The position numbers were made by a program, and so were the translations under genes. Below are positions 1 to 5,913 of a stretch of 13,708 nt of DNA, in pieces. The stretch is from assembly GCA_021780585.1 (NCBI GenBank), contig JAJXYM010000030.1:1-13708 (forward strand), written 5' to 3'. Below the pieces are notes generated by a model that saw only the letters and a list, made by a program, of their open reading frames with translations, did no database searches and was not told the DNA's origin. Position 1 is the stretch's first letter; each line of letters begins with the position of its first letter. This DNA is from Deltaproteobacteria bacterium. GTDB lineage: Bacteria; Desulfobacterota; Binatia; Binatales; Binataceae.

Positions 1-137
1 AGGAAGTCGCCCTTGCTTTCGCTGCGGATCACGCGCGGCGAGCGATCGCGGAATTTTTCGTCCAGCCGTTCAAGCCACAGATTGGCCGGCTCCATCATAT
101 GCGAGTCGGCGGAGATGACCGGTTGCTCCGGCGCCAT
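1..137 (-). CDS. Amidohydrolase (metal-dependent, amidohydrolase-2 type), N-terminal fragment
   Basis: Only the first 45 codons are inside the window; the gene runs off the left edge. The translation begins MAPEQPVISADSHMMEPANL and continues WLERLDEKFRDRSPRVI. The opening 'ISADSHxxEP' followed by 'LW..RL...FRDR.PRV' is the usual N-terminus of amidohydrolase-2 (PF04909) proteins, where the D-x-H pair (Asp11, His13) starts the metal site of the TIM barrel. Members hydrolyse or decarboxylate cyclic and aromatic substrates; the substrate here cannot be told. The start is ATG at 137-135, preceded by AGGAGGG (149-143) at a good distance. Its promoter should lie in 138-230, where a 12-bp palindrome touches the ribosome binding site. 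The family call is fairly safe although the fragment is short. Confidence 0.75.
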   Translation of the reverse strand, partial: MAPEQPVISADSHMMEPANLWLERLDEKFRDRSPRVIRSESKGDF

Positions 138-149
138 CGGCAGTCCCTC

Positions 150-161
150 CTAATGCATTAG
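150..161. promoter_or_regulatory. 12-bp perfect palindrome upstream of the amidohydrolase start
   Basis: CTAATGCATTAG is a perfect palindrome 13 bases upstream of the amidohydrolase ATG, touching the start of its AGGAGGG ribosome binding site. It is AT-rich in a GC-rich background. It could bind a repressor dimer, but with no second copy in the window this is only a candidate operator. Confidence 0.25.
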
Positions 162-322
162 TGAAGGCTCAATGTATAGGTTCTCTATCGCAGGTCATCG
201 CGCAAAGGGCAAGGACTACAGGTTTTCATTTATGGAGAAGATTAGACGAAAACGCCGATGCGGCGGCGAACTTTTCAGCGCTTCAGCGCCATCGGGGGCT
301 CGATAGTAAACTGAACGGATGG

Positions 323-345
323 ATGGCCGGGTCAAGCCCGGCCAT
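323..345. repeat. REP-like palindrome
   Basis: Perfect 9-bp arms ATGGCCGGG (323-331) and CCCGGCCAT (337-345) are separated by TCAAG. The hairpin, followed by GACG, closely resembles a short palindrome that I recall as very common between genes in alphaproteobacteria such as Bradyrhizobium and Rhodopseudomonas ('GTCATGGCCGGG...CCCGGCCAT'). The structure is seen in the sequence; the family link is from memory. Confidence 0.65.
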
Positions 346-347
346 GA

Positions 348-443
348 CGCAGCAAGGCGGCCGGCGCATCAAGGCGGCCGGGCGTATCGAGGCGCTGGCG
401 TATGAAGGCGGCTGGACGCAGCAAGGCGGCCGGGCGCGTCAAG
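348..443. repeat. 18-bp degenerate tandem repeat, about 5.5 units
   Basis: Units run 348-364, 365-382, 383-398, 399-416 and 417-434, plus a partial unit at 435-443. The consensus is close to CGCATCAAGGCGGCCGGG. Two units are 17 or 16 bases long, the rest 18. The first and fifth units are nearly identical, while the third and fourth are the most diverged. The array begins three bases after the palindrome at 323-345. An 18-bp period could encode a hexapeptide repeat, but no frame here looks like a gene. Confidence 0.7.
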
Positions 444-620
444 ACCAACGGCGAATCGCTATGAAGCGCGCCCGGCTCGTCCCGACCGATAACGGCACGC
501 GACCACGCATTGCATATTCTGAATGGGAAACCCGTCTTCCCAGTGAACCGGCGATTCGATAAAACGCAGGCAATTGAAATCAGGTCGCGGGCCGCGAGGA
601 GGACGGGGGCGCAGGGCGTC

Positions 621-1109
621 ATGAGCAATTCAAAAGGGGCGGACATCAGCAATCGGCGGCGCGGGCTACGAAAGCTCGCGGCGTTCACCGCGATCGCGTT
701 CGGCATCCTCGTGATCGCCGTGCCGGCCCGGTCACAATCCAGCCCCGCTCCAGGCGCGACAGCCAGTCCGCAGGCAAGCCCCAAACCCGCTCACACCAAC
801 GCCGAAAAGAAAACCGGGAAGCGCCGCGTTATTTCGATCACGCTCGGCAAGGGCGAGACCTATACGATCAGCGGGCTAAAAAAGGGCGCCGCGATCGATT
901 CGAAGACGGTCGCCAACCCCAACGCGCTGAGCCTCCAGCCGCAGCCGTCGGGAGATCTCGTCCTCCTCGGCACGGAAGGCGGAAGGTCGAAGATCGACGC
1001 TACTCTCGCCAGCGGCGAGCAGGTCAGCTACGACGTGACGGTCGAGGCGGGCGCGCCGGCGATCAATTCGCTGCAGCCCGGCTCCGCGCCCACATCGATC
1101 AGCCCCTAA
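621..1109 (+). CDS. Secreted protein with a pilus/secretin N-terminal-like domain
   Basis: A 162-residue protein. Residues 12-38 form a signal peptide: basic RRRGLRK, then a hydrophobic stretch to about residue 35, with likely cleavage near ARS-Q (38/39). Residues 40-65 are a Pro/Ala/Ser-rich linker. Residues 70-143 (VISITLGKGETYTISG, then 'ANPNALSLQ', 'GDLVLLGTEGG' and a closing 'YDVTV') follow the pattern of the N-terminal domain of CpaC/RcpA-type secretins (PF13629-like), normally found in front of a secretin barrel in type II/IV secretion or Flp pilus systems. No secretin domain follows, so this is a stand-alone periplasmic domain. I chose ATG 621 because it gives a normal signal peptide; an upstream ATG at 510 adds an unlikely extension. 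The ribosome binding site is weak. The TAA stop abuts the inverted-repeat element at 1110. The domain call is pattern-based. Confidence 0.6.
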   Translation: MSNSKGADISNRRRGLRKLAAFTAIAFGILVIAVPARSQSSPAPGATASPQASPKPAHTNAEKKTGKRRVISITLGKGETYTISGLKKGAAIDSKTVANPNALSLQPQPSGDLVLLGTEGGRSKIDATLASGEQVSYDVTVEAGAPAINSLQPGSAPTSISP

Positions 1110-1220
1110 GGAAGCTCCGCACAAGTCGGATTGTCATTCTGAACGGAGTCCGCGCAGTGAAGAATCCTGGGATTCTCCGCCGCGCCCAGAATGACGGGAT
1201 GGACCTTGTGCGCAGCTTCC
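1110..1220. mobile_element. MITE-like inverted-repeat element flanked by CTAA duplication
   Basis: The 111-bp element has terminal inverted repeats GGAAGCTCCGCACAAG (1110-1125) and CTTGTGCGCAGCTTCC (1205-1220), which pair at 14 of 16 positions. Inside are a second pair, GTCATTCTG (1133-1141) and CAGAATGAC (1187-1195), and a central pair, AGAATCC (1161-1167) and GGATTCT (1170-1176). CTAA occurs directly on both sides (1106-1109 and 1221-1224), as expected for a 4-bp target duplication. It encodes nothing. The 'GTCATTCTGA...GAAGAATC...AGAATGAC' core resembles an intergenic repeat that I recall from several soil phyla. A transposase supplied in trans is inferred. Confidence 0.6.
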
Positions 1221-1572
1221 CTAATCCGCCGCGCCAACGTATTTAGCCGATTTGAACACGATGGCGGGACCGTGCCGCCCATCTCGGGCGGCTTCGCCGC
1301 GGGTAGCAAAGCGAACGACCCATCGACCGATCCAATATGGCATACTCACTCGGTAACGGGTCCGCGCCGGCGGCTGGACGATTGCCGCCGCATCAGATCG
1401 GCCGCCGCCGCCCGGAGAGCTCTGGGGCGGCCGCGCCTGAGGCCATTGCTTGAGTAAATTAGCGAGAAAACTCCGACCAAGCCGGTCTTAACCGGGTCGC
1501 GCGGCCGCCTTTTCCACTTCGCGTTGGTTCGCTTTCGCGGGGCGCGCCGCGTAGCCGAAAGGTCCGACCAGG
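1221..1572. other. Gene-free region upstream of the unrecognised gene
   Basis: I see no gene in these 352 bases. A perfect 7-bp hairpin lies at 1274-1292 (GCCGCCC, loop ATCTC, GGGCGGC), without a T-tract, and could end transcription of the upstream gene. A smaller 5-bp hairpin, CCGGT/ACCGG, is at 1482-1495. The stretch at 1446-1475 is relatively AT-rich and may hold the promoter of the next gene, but no convincing -35/-10 pair was found. Confidence 0.4.
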
Positions 1573-2703
1573 ATGAAGCTCCACTATCATCCCGCCTACG
1601 CCTGGAATCTAATCGATTGCGCGATTCGTGAGGGCCTGATGGAAGACCCTCAGGATCGTTATCCCGCCGGCGGTTACTGGGCGAAAGAGCTTGCGGACTC
1701 GCGGCCCTGGATCGGCCCCCGCAATCTGCATATCGCCCTGGAAATGTTCGTGCTGGCCGAGCAAGTCCTTATGCCGGGACTGGACGTTCCGAACTGGGGC
1801 GTCCTGGGAAAAGAGGGTTATATGGATTGGACGCCTGTTCGCCCGCGGCGGGACGCAATCTGGCTATTGAACGAAATCGTAAATTTGGAGCCGCTGATTA
1901 TCAAAGGTCTGCAAGCATCGAAGGTTTCCGCGCCCGGGCGACTATTCCGTCACGCTATTGATTCATTAAAACGCGTTGCGCAACGAGAGACCGTTAGAAA
2001 GGAGCTCTTTTCTTTTAGCGAGCGGAAAGGAAACGAGACGGTTGAGATAGGAGTCCCACGGCGACTCCTTCGAGATCATGGCAAGAAAGAGGCTTTGCGC
2101 ATGGTCGTTCACGACGCCCTGCATGGTTCGGAGTCGGAAGAGGCCGCCCGAGCCGCAATGCTGGTCAAGCGCGAATTTAATTTCCTGCGCGATTCCTCTT
2201 CGCTGGTTGCTCAGGGCGTCACGGCGGTCAGTCCAATCCCCGGGCCGCGCGCGGGAAGCGCAATCGCAAAGGGCGCAAATGAAAAAACCACTGTCGTCGT
2301 CGGCCTCTATTTTCAGAACATCCGTTTTCCCAGGCCACGAACCCTGACGGAAGCGCTCAAGTTGAAGGAAAATAGGAACCTTTCCGAATGGACGCGAAAA
2401 GTCTCTTCCTGGTCAGATAAACTCGCCCGCGAAGAGCTCCATCCCGAGGACATACGGCGGGAAATCGCGGACGCCAACCGCTACTTCAAGGGCGCAAGTT
2501 TCCTCTCCCACCTCGTTCCATGGTGGGCGCATCTGCTTCTTTTGCCGATGGAATTCATGGCGCTGTTTCATGCCGTGCCGGGCGCGCTCGAGATAGTCCC
2601 GGTGGCGATCCATGCCGTTGGGGGGCTTGCGGAGCTGACCAGTAGAGACAATCTCAGTCCGAACCGACCCCTATACCGTTGGGTGATGGCGCCGCAGGCA
2701 TGA
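1573..2703 (+). CDS. Unrecognised 376-residue protein with hydrophobic C-terminal segments
   Basis: I do not recognise this protein. It is a long uninterrupted frame beginning at ATG 1573, just after a weak AGG. The N-terminal third is rich in Trp, Tyr and Pro. Residues 183-200 and 257-305 are charged and helical in character. Residues 310-337 (FLSHLVPWWAHLLLLPMEFM onward) and about 338-355 are hydrophobic and could be one or two membrane or amphipathic helices near the C-terminus. No catalytic motif or signal peptide is evident. Its base composition differs from its neighbours: 1981-2040 is 29/60 G+C and 2281-2340 is 30/60, against 39/60 in typical lines of the window. It stands alone, with gene-free DNA upstream and the convergent esterase downstream. 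It is likely an acquired or fast-evolving accessory gene. That it is coding is fairly certain from its length and sensible composition. Confidence 0.7.
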   Translation: MKLHYHPAYAWNLIDCAIREGLMEDPQDRYPAGGYWAKELADSRPWIGPRNLHIALEMFVLAEQVLMPGLDVPNWGVLGKEGYMDWTPVRPRRDAIWLLNEIVNLEPLIIKGLQASKVSAPGRLFRHAIDSLKRVAQRETVRKELFSFSERKGNETVEIGVPRRLLRDHGKKEALRMVVHDALHGSESEEAARAAMLVKREFNFLRDSSSLVAQGVTAVSPIPGPRAGSAIAKGANEKTTVVVGLYFQNIRFPRPRTLTEALKLKENRNLSEWTRKVSSWSDKLAREELHPEDIRREIADANRYFKGASFLSHLVPWWAHLLLLPMEFMALFHAVPGALEIVPVAIHAVGGLAELTSRDNLSPNRPLYRWVMAPQA

Positions 2704-2859
2704 TCCCGCGCGGAAGTCCCGTCAGGCCGGAGCTTTCTTCTTCAAGCACGGTCCTGGCGCTCGCGTAATCCTGCCCATCTGTATGGCGGAAACCCGCCCA
2801 AGCCCGAAAGATTGACGCGGCCCGAAAACAGTGCGCCCTGACTGCGACGATGCGCGCGC

Positions 2860-3750
2860 TCAGATATGCCGGCGCATGAAATCGAACATCGTGCGCAGCG
2901 ACGCGCCCGCCGCCGACAGCATCCAGACCTGGATATAGCCATGCGGCATGTCGGGCACGACGTGCAGCTCATGCTCGATTCCAGCGCGCTGGCAGGCCTC
3001 GGCGATCGCGCGGGATTCCGGCAGCAGCGGATCGTCGTCGCCGCAAATGATGAACTGCGGCGGCAGCGCGCCCGCCTTGATCGCCTTGAGCGGACTGACG
3101 CGCGGATCGCCGAGCAGGTCCGGATAACGATCGGCCAGATAGGCGCGCGCCATCATGTCGAGACCCATCGACGGATCGCGCCGCGCGATTACCGCCGGCA
3201 CGTCGAACAGTCCATAGATCAGCAGGCCGGCCTTGAAGCGCACGGCGGGATTCGGCTCCGCGCCCAGCGCGACCATCGTCGCCGCGGCCAGATTCGCGCC
3301 GGCCGAATCGCCGCCGATCGCAAGCCGCGACGGATCGCCATTCCAGCGCGTGCCGTTGGCGATCGCCCAGCGCACCGCATAGAGGCAATCCTCGAAACCG
3401 GCCGGAAACGGATGCTCCGGGGCGAGCCGATAATCCAGGTTGATCGTGAGATAGCCCTGCTCGGCGAACTGCATCCCGAGCTTCTGATGGCTCTTCGGGC
3501 TGCCGGCCACCCATCCGCCGCCATGCAGATAGAGCACGATCGGAAACGGACCGGCGCCTTTCGGCACGGCGATATCGGCGCGCAATCCGGGCCGCAACTC
3601 GACGTCGGCGTGAAAAGCCCCGATTTCCGGCGCGCGCGCGTTCAGCGCCGTCTGGCCCTTTTCGATAAATCCGCGCAGCGACGGAATATCCTTCGCCGGC
3701 TGCCGCATCCCCGCTTTCACGCGCTCGAGAATTTCCGCTTCGCTCGCCAT
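2860..3750 (-). CDS. Alpha/beta hydrolase, HSL-type carboxylesterase
   Basis: A 296-residue enzyme of the hormone-sensitive-lipase (arylacetamide deacetylase-like, alpha/beta hydrolase-3) family that hydrolyses short or medium carboxyl esters, probably in the cytoplasm as there is no signal peptide. The oxyanion-hole motif HGGGW is at residues 76-80, followed by 'LDYRLAPEHPFPAG' (105-118), also a family hallmark. The nucleophile motif GDSAG is at 147-151 (Ser149), the acid is Asp240 in 'DDDPLLPES', and His270 in 'MPHGY' completes the triad. Length is normal for the family. The frame stays open far upstream, but ATG 3750 is the sensible start: GGAG lies nine bases before it and the N-terminus 'MASEAEILERVKAGM' is typical. 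It diverges from the GST at 4003, and the shared intergenic region carries a palindromic operator candidate. The physiological substrate is unknown. Confidence 0.9.
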   Translation of the reverse strand: MASEAEILERVKAGMRQPAKDIPSLRGFIEKGQTALNARAPEIGAFHADVELRPGLRADIAVPKGAGPFPIVLYLHGGGWVAGSPKSHQKLGMQFAEQGYLTINLDYRLAPEHPFPAGFEDCLYAVRWAIANGTRWNGDPSRLAIGGDSAGANLAAATMVALGAEPNPAVRFKAGLLIYGLFDVPAVIARRDPSMGLDMMARAYLADRYPDLLGDPRVSPLKAIKAGALPPQFIICGDDDPLLPESRAIAEACQRAGIEHELHVVPDMPHGYIQVWMLSAAGASLRTMFDFMRRHI

Positions 3751-3921
3751 GGTCGCCCGCTCCAAAATAGAGTCCGCGTGCCGATCGCGATCGTCCCGTC
3801 GTCGCGATATGGCTTGCGGCCAGCGCCAGACTGGATCAGCCGCGGGGCGGATGTAAAGCGCGGCCGCTCGCCGCGGCTTCGGCAATCGCCGCCGCGGCCG
3901 CGGTCTCCGCAACGTCTTGCG

Positions 3922-3954
3922 CGGTTGCATGATGCAACCGGCTCTTTCTATAGT
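3922..3954 (+). promoter_or_regulatory. 19-bp palindromic operator candidate overlapping a GST promoter
   Basis: CGGTTGCAT (3922-3930), a single G, then ATGCAACCG (3932-3940) form a perfect palindrome, typical of a dimeric repressor site. TTGCAT (3925-3930) could serve as a weak -35 (3/6), 18 bases before TATAGT (3949-3954), a 5/6 match to the -10 consensus. Transcription would start near 3961, giving a leader of about 40 bases with a strong GGAGG before the GST start at 4003. The site is also placed to act on the divergent esterase. The regulator is not encoded in the window. Confidence 0.5.
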
Positions 3955-4002
3955 CGGGCGAACGGCGCGTCCGCGCCGCTCCAGCCATCCGCGGAGGTCG
4001 CA

Positions 4003-4611
4003 ATGAAAATTTACGAAGCGCAAGTCGCTCCCAATCCGCGCCGCGTGCGGATTGTCCTTGCCGAAAAGGGTATCAAAGTCCCATACGAACAGGTCGATAT
4101 CGTCAACGCGGTGAATCGCGGACCGGAATTCCGCAAGATCAACCCGCTGGCGGGCGTGCCCGTGCTCGAACTCGACGACGGCGCGCATATCGCCGAAAGC
4201 GTCGCAATCTGCCGCTACTTCGAGGAGCTTCAGCCGCAGCCGCCGCTGTTCGGGGTCGGCGCCAAAGAGCGCGCGATCGTCGAGATGTGGCAGCGGCGGA
4301 TCGAGTTCGCCCTGTTCATCCCGGTGGCCGATTCCTTCCGCCAGCGCCATGAGTTCTTCAAGGGCCGCATCCGGCAAGTGCCGGAGTACGCCGAGGCGCA
4401 GCGTCAGAACGCCGAGGAGGCGCTGGCGTGGCTCGATACGGAACTCGCCAATCGCCGCTTCATCGCCGGCGACCGCTATTCGATCGCGGATATCACGGCG
4501 ATGGTCGGAATCGATTTCGGCCGCGTCTCGAAAATCGCGATCAAGCCGGAGCAGAAGAATCTCGCGCGCTGGCACGCCGAGGTTTCGTCGCGGCCGAGCG
4601 CGAAGGCCTGA
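4003..4611 (+). CDS. Glutathione S-transferase family protein
   Basis: A 202-residue cytosolic GST-fold protein. The thioredoxin-like N-terminal domain spans about residues 1-78: 'YEAQVAPNPRRVRIVLAEKG' places the Ser/Cys position at an Ala/Pro stretch, the cis-proline is Pro53 in 'AGVPVLELDDG', and the glutathione-binding Glu65-Ser66 lies in 'HIAESVAI'. The helical C-terminal domain follows, with the N-capping motif 'FIAGDRYSIADITA' (153-166). Such enzymes conjugate glutathione to electrophiles or act as isomerases or peroxidases; the substrate is unknown. The start ATG 4003 has GGAGG at 3993-3997. The frame is open far upstream, but that part is antisense to the esterase. The gene probably responds to the operator at 3922-3940. 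Its stop codon is followed directly by a 10-bp repeat array. Confidence 0.88.
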   Translation: MKIYEAQVAPNPRRVRIVLAEKGIKVPYEQVDIVNAVNRGPEFRKINPLAGVPVLELDDGAHIAESVAICRYFEELQPQPPLFGVGAKERAIVEMWQRRIEFALFIPVADSFRQRHEFFKGRIRQVPEYAEAQRQNAEEALAWLDTELANRRFIAGDRYSIADITAMVGIDFGRVSKIAIKPEQKNLARWHAEVSSRPSAKA

Positions 4612-4755
4612 CGGGGCGTTCGGGACGGTTCGGGACGGTTCGGAACGCTCCGGGACAGTCCGGGACAGCACGGGCCAGTCCGGGACTGTCCCGGACGTTT
4701 CGGGGCGTGAGGCGCATCGCGGGACGGTCCGGGACATTTCGGTACGGTCCCGGAT
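4612..4755. repeat. 10-bp tandem repeat array
   Basis: From the GST stop codon onward the sequence repeats with an almost exact 10-base period. The best units are CGGGACGGTT (4621-4630 and 4631-4640), then CGGAACGCTC, CGGGACAGTC, CGGGACAGCA, CGGGCCAGTC and CGGGACTGTC, decaying by 4700-4710. A second short block with shifted phase follows to about 4755. The consensus is CGGGACNGTY. Within it, GTCCGGGAC (4678-4686) and GTCCCGGAC (4688-4696) are a perfect inverted pair that could fold as a GST terminator hairpin, though without a T-tract. The array is not in a coding frame of either neighbour. Confidence 0.8.
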
Positions 4756-4789
4756 GAGATGAAAAAATTCAACTTTTGAGGGGATTAGA

Positions 4790-5641
4790 ATGGCTACATT
4801 TGGCGTAATGATGTTTCCGACGGATTATGCGATTCAACCGGCGGAATTGGCCCGCGCGGTCGAGGAACGCGGTCTTGATTCACTCTTCTTCCCGGAGCAC
4901 ACGCATATCCCGACCAGCCGGAAGTCGCCGTTTCCGGGCGGCGGCGAACTGCCGACCGAATATTCGCATACGCACGACCAGTTCGTCGCGTTGACGGCGG
5001 CGGCCGTCGTGACGAAGCGGATCAAGCTCGGCACGGGCATCTGTCTGGTGATCGAGCGCGATCCGATCCTGCTGGCGAAAGAGGCGGCGTCGCTCGATAT
5101 GATTTCGGGCGGCCGGCTCATTCTTGGCATCGGCGGCGGATGGAACGCCGAGGAGATGGAGAATCACGGGACGAATTTCAAACGGCGCTGGAAGGTGCTG
5201 CGCGAACGGGTCCTCGCGATGCGCGAGATCTGGTCGAAGGAAGCGGCCGAATTTCACGGCGAATTCGTCAATTTCGACCCGATTTGGAGCTATCCGAAGC
5301 CGGTCCAGGCCGGAGGGCCGCCGATCCTGCTCGGATCGGAGGCGAAACGCGCGCCCGAGCGGGTGGTCGATTATTGCGACGGCTGGATGCCGATCAATCG
5401 GCGTCCGGAGCAGTTGGCCGAGGGCCTCAAGGCGATCCGCGAGGCGGCTGATCGGGCGGGCCGGCGCTTCGATACGATTCAGCTCGGGCTGTTCGCCGCG
5501 CCAGGCAAAGAGGACGCCGCCCGGCGCGTGATGGAGATGGGCTTTACCCATCTAATCTTCCCTTTGCCGCCCGCGAAGGCCGACGCGGTGATGCCGCTGT
5601 TGGACGGCTACGCCGCACTCAGCGAAAAACTGCGCGGATAA
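4790..5641 (+). CDS. LLM class F420-dependent oxidoreductase (TIGR03619-like)
   Basis: A 283-residue luciferase-like monooxygenase-fold enzyme (TIM barrel). 'LARAVEERGLDSLFFPEHTH' (20-39) carries the cofactor-pocket Glu-His pair. 'KRIKLGTGICLV' (76-87) is the beta strand near the cofactor. 'SGGRLILGIGGGWNAEE' (106-122) is the phosphate-binding signature, and 'GGPPILLGS' (175-183) and 'DGWMP' (197-201) are typical of the Rv2161c-like F420 subfamily. Such proteins transfer hydride to or from deazaflavin F420, often on lipid or xenobiotic substrates; the exact reaction is unknown. The start ATG 4790 has GAGGGG at 4778-4783. The gene is bracketed by related GC-rich repeats: the 10-bp array upstream and the hairpin at 5663-5696 downstream. 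F420 rather than FMN use is inferred from family resemblance. Confidence 0.87.
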   Translation: MATFGVMMFPTDYAIQPAELARAVEERGLDSLFFPEHTHIPTSRKSPFPGGGELPTEYSHTHDQFVALTAAAVVTKRIKLGTGICLVIERDPILLAKEAASLDMISGGRLILGIGGGWNAEEMENHGTNFKRRWKVLRERVLAMREIWSKEAAEFHGEFVNFDPIWSYPKPVQAGGPPILLGSEAKRAPERVVDYCDGWMPINRRPEQLAEGLKAIREAADRAGRRFDTIQLGLFAAPGKEDAARRVMEMGFTHLIFPLPPAKADAVMPLLDGYAALSEKLRG

Positions 5642-5662
5642 TCCGCGCGGCGCCACATATCG

Positions 5663-5696
5663 CCCGGACGTTCCGGCAGATTCCGGAACGTCCGGG
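5663..5696 (+). terminator. Strong hairpin after the F420-type oxidoreductase gene
   Basis: CCCGGACGTTCCGG (5663-5676) and CCGGAACGTCCGGG (5683-5696) form a perfect 14-bp stem with a CAGATT loop, 22 bases after the stop codon. There is no T-tract, only TTAT, so it may terminate weakly or protect the 3' end of the mRNA. Its left arm matches 4690-4703 in the upstream repeat array at 13 of 14 positions. Confidence 0.6.
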
Positions 5697-5880
5697 TTAT
5701 CCACAAGATTCAGCGTTTCTGATGATCGCCTGATTTGACAGCGCAATCCGTCACGAAATTTCAGTTAACTGCCTGATATCAAAGTGATATTTGGAATCTC
5801 GAAATCGATATCCGGAATCAGCCCACCATTTTTGGGCATCTTATCAACGAGTTTTCCACAAGTCTTCGACAGCTCCGGAT
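5697..5880. other. AT-rich patch with DnaA-box-like sites and direct repeats
   Basis: 5701-5880 is about 44% G+C (79/180), and 5761-5820 only 22/60, well below the surroundings. TTATCCACA (5697-5705) is an exact DnaA-box consensus and TTTTCCACA (5852-5860) fits TTWTNCACA; both are on the plus strand. TTATCAACG (5841-5849) is a poor third match. GATATTTGGAATC (5786-5798) and GATATCCGGAATC (5807-5819) are direct repeats 21 bp apart (11/13), and GATAT also occurs at 5775. No dnaA, dnaN or other replication gene is nearby, so an origin or a DnaA-titration site is only a hypothesis. Confidence 0.35.
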
Positions 5881-5913
5881 CCGCGGCTAAATTTTGCGCG
5901 ATTAGCCACGACT

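Larger units (their letters stand above)
138..620. other. Gene-free region with palindrome and tandem repeat
   Basis: No convincing coding sequence is seen in these 483 bases. Open frames on both strands here read through repeat DNA, lack ribosome binding sites and have no recognisable protein features. The region holds the candidate promoter side of the amidohydrolase gene at the left, a REP-like palindrome at 323-345, an 18-bp tandem repeat at 348-443, and the leader of the secreted-protein gene starting at 621, with GAGGAGG at about 596-602. Confidence 0.6.

Noticed and set aside
348..443. A CRISPR array
   Set aside because: The units are contiguous 16-18 bp repeats with no spacers, and no cas genes are present.
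2785..2798. Small hairpin GGCGG-AAAC-CCGCC between the unrecognised gene and the esterase
   Set aside because: Five base pairs and no T-tract are too weak to call a terminator in GC-rich DNA.
2866..4611. A 581-codon plus-strand frame leading into the GST
   Set aside because: The first part is antisense to the esterase and rich in Arg/His/Gln, as expected for a shadow frame. The GST family match starts only at 4003, where a strong ribosome binding site is found.
2860..4737. A 625-codon open frame on the minus strand covering the esterase and beyond
   Set aside because: Only the part from ATG 3750 matches the esterase family. The upstream extension is antisense to the GST and reads through the 10-bp repeat, giving low-complexity 'SRTVP' peptides.
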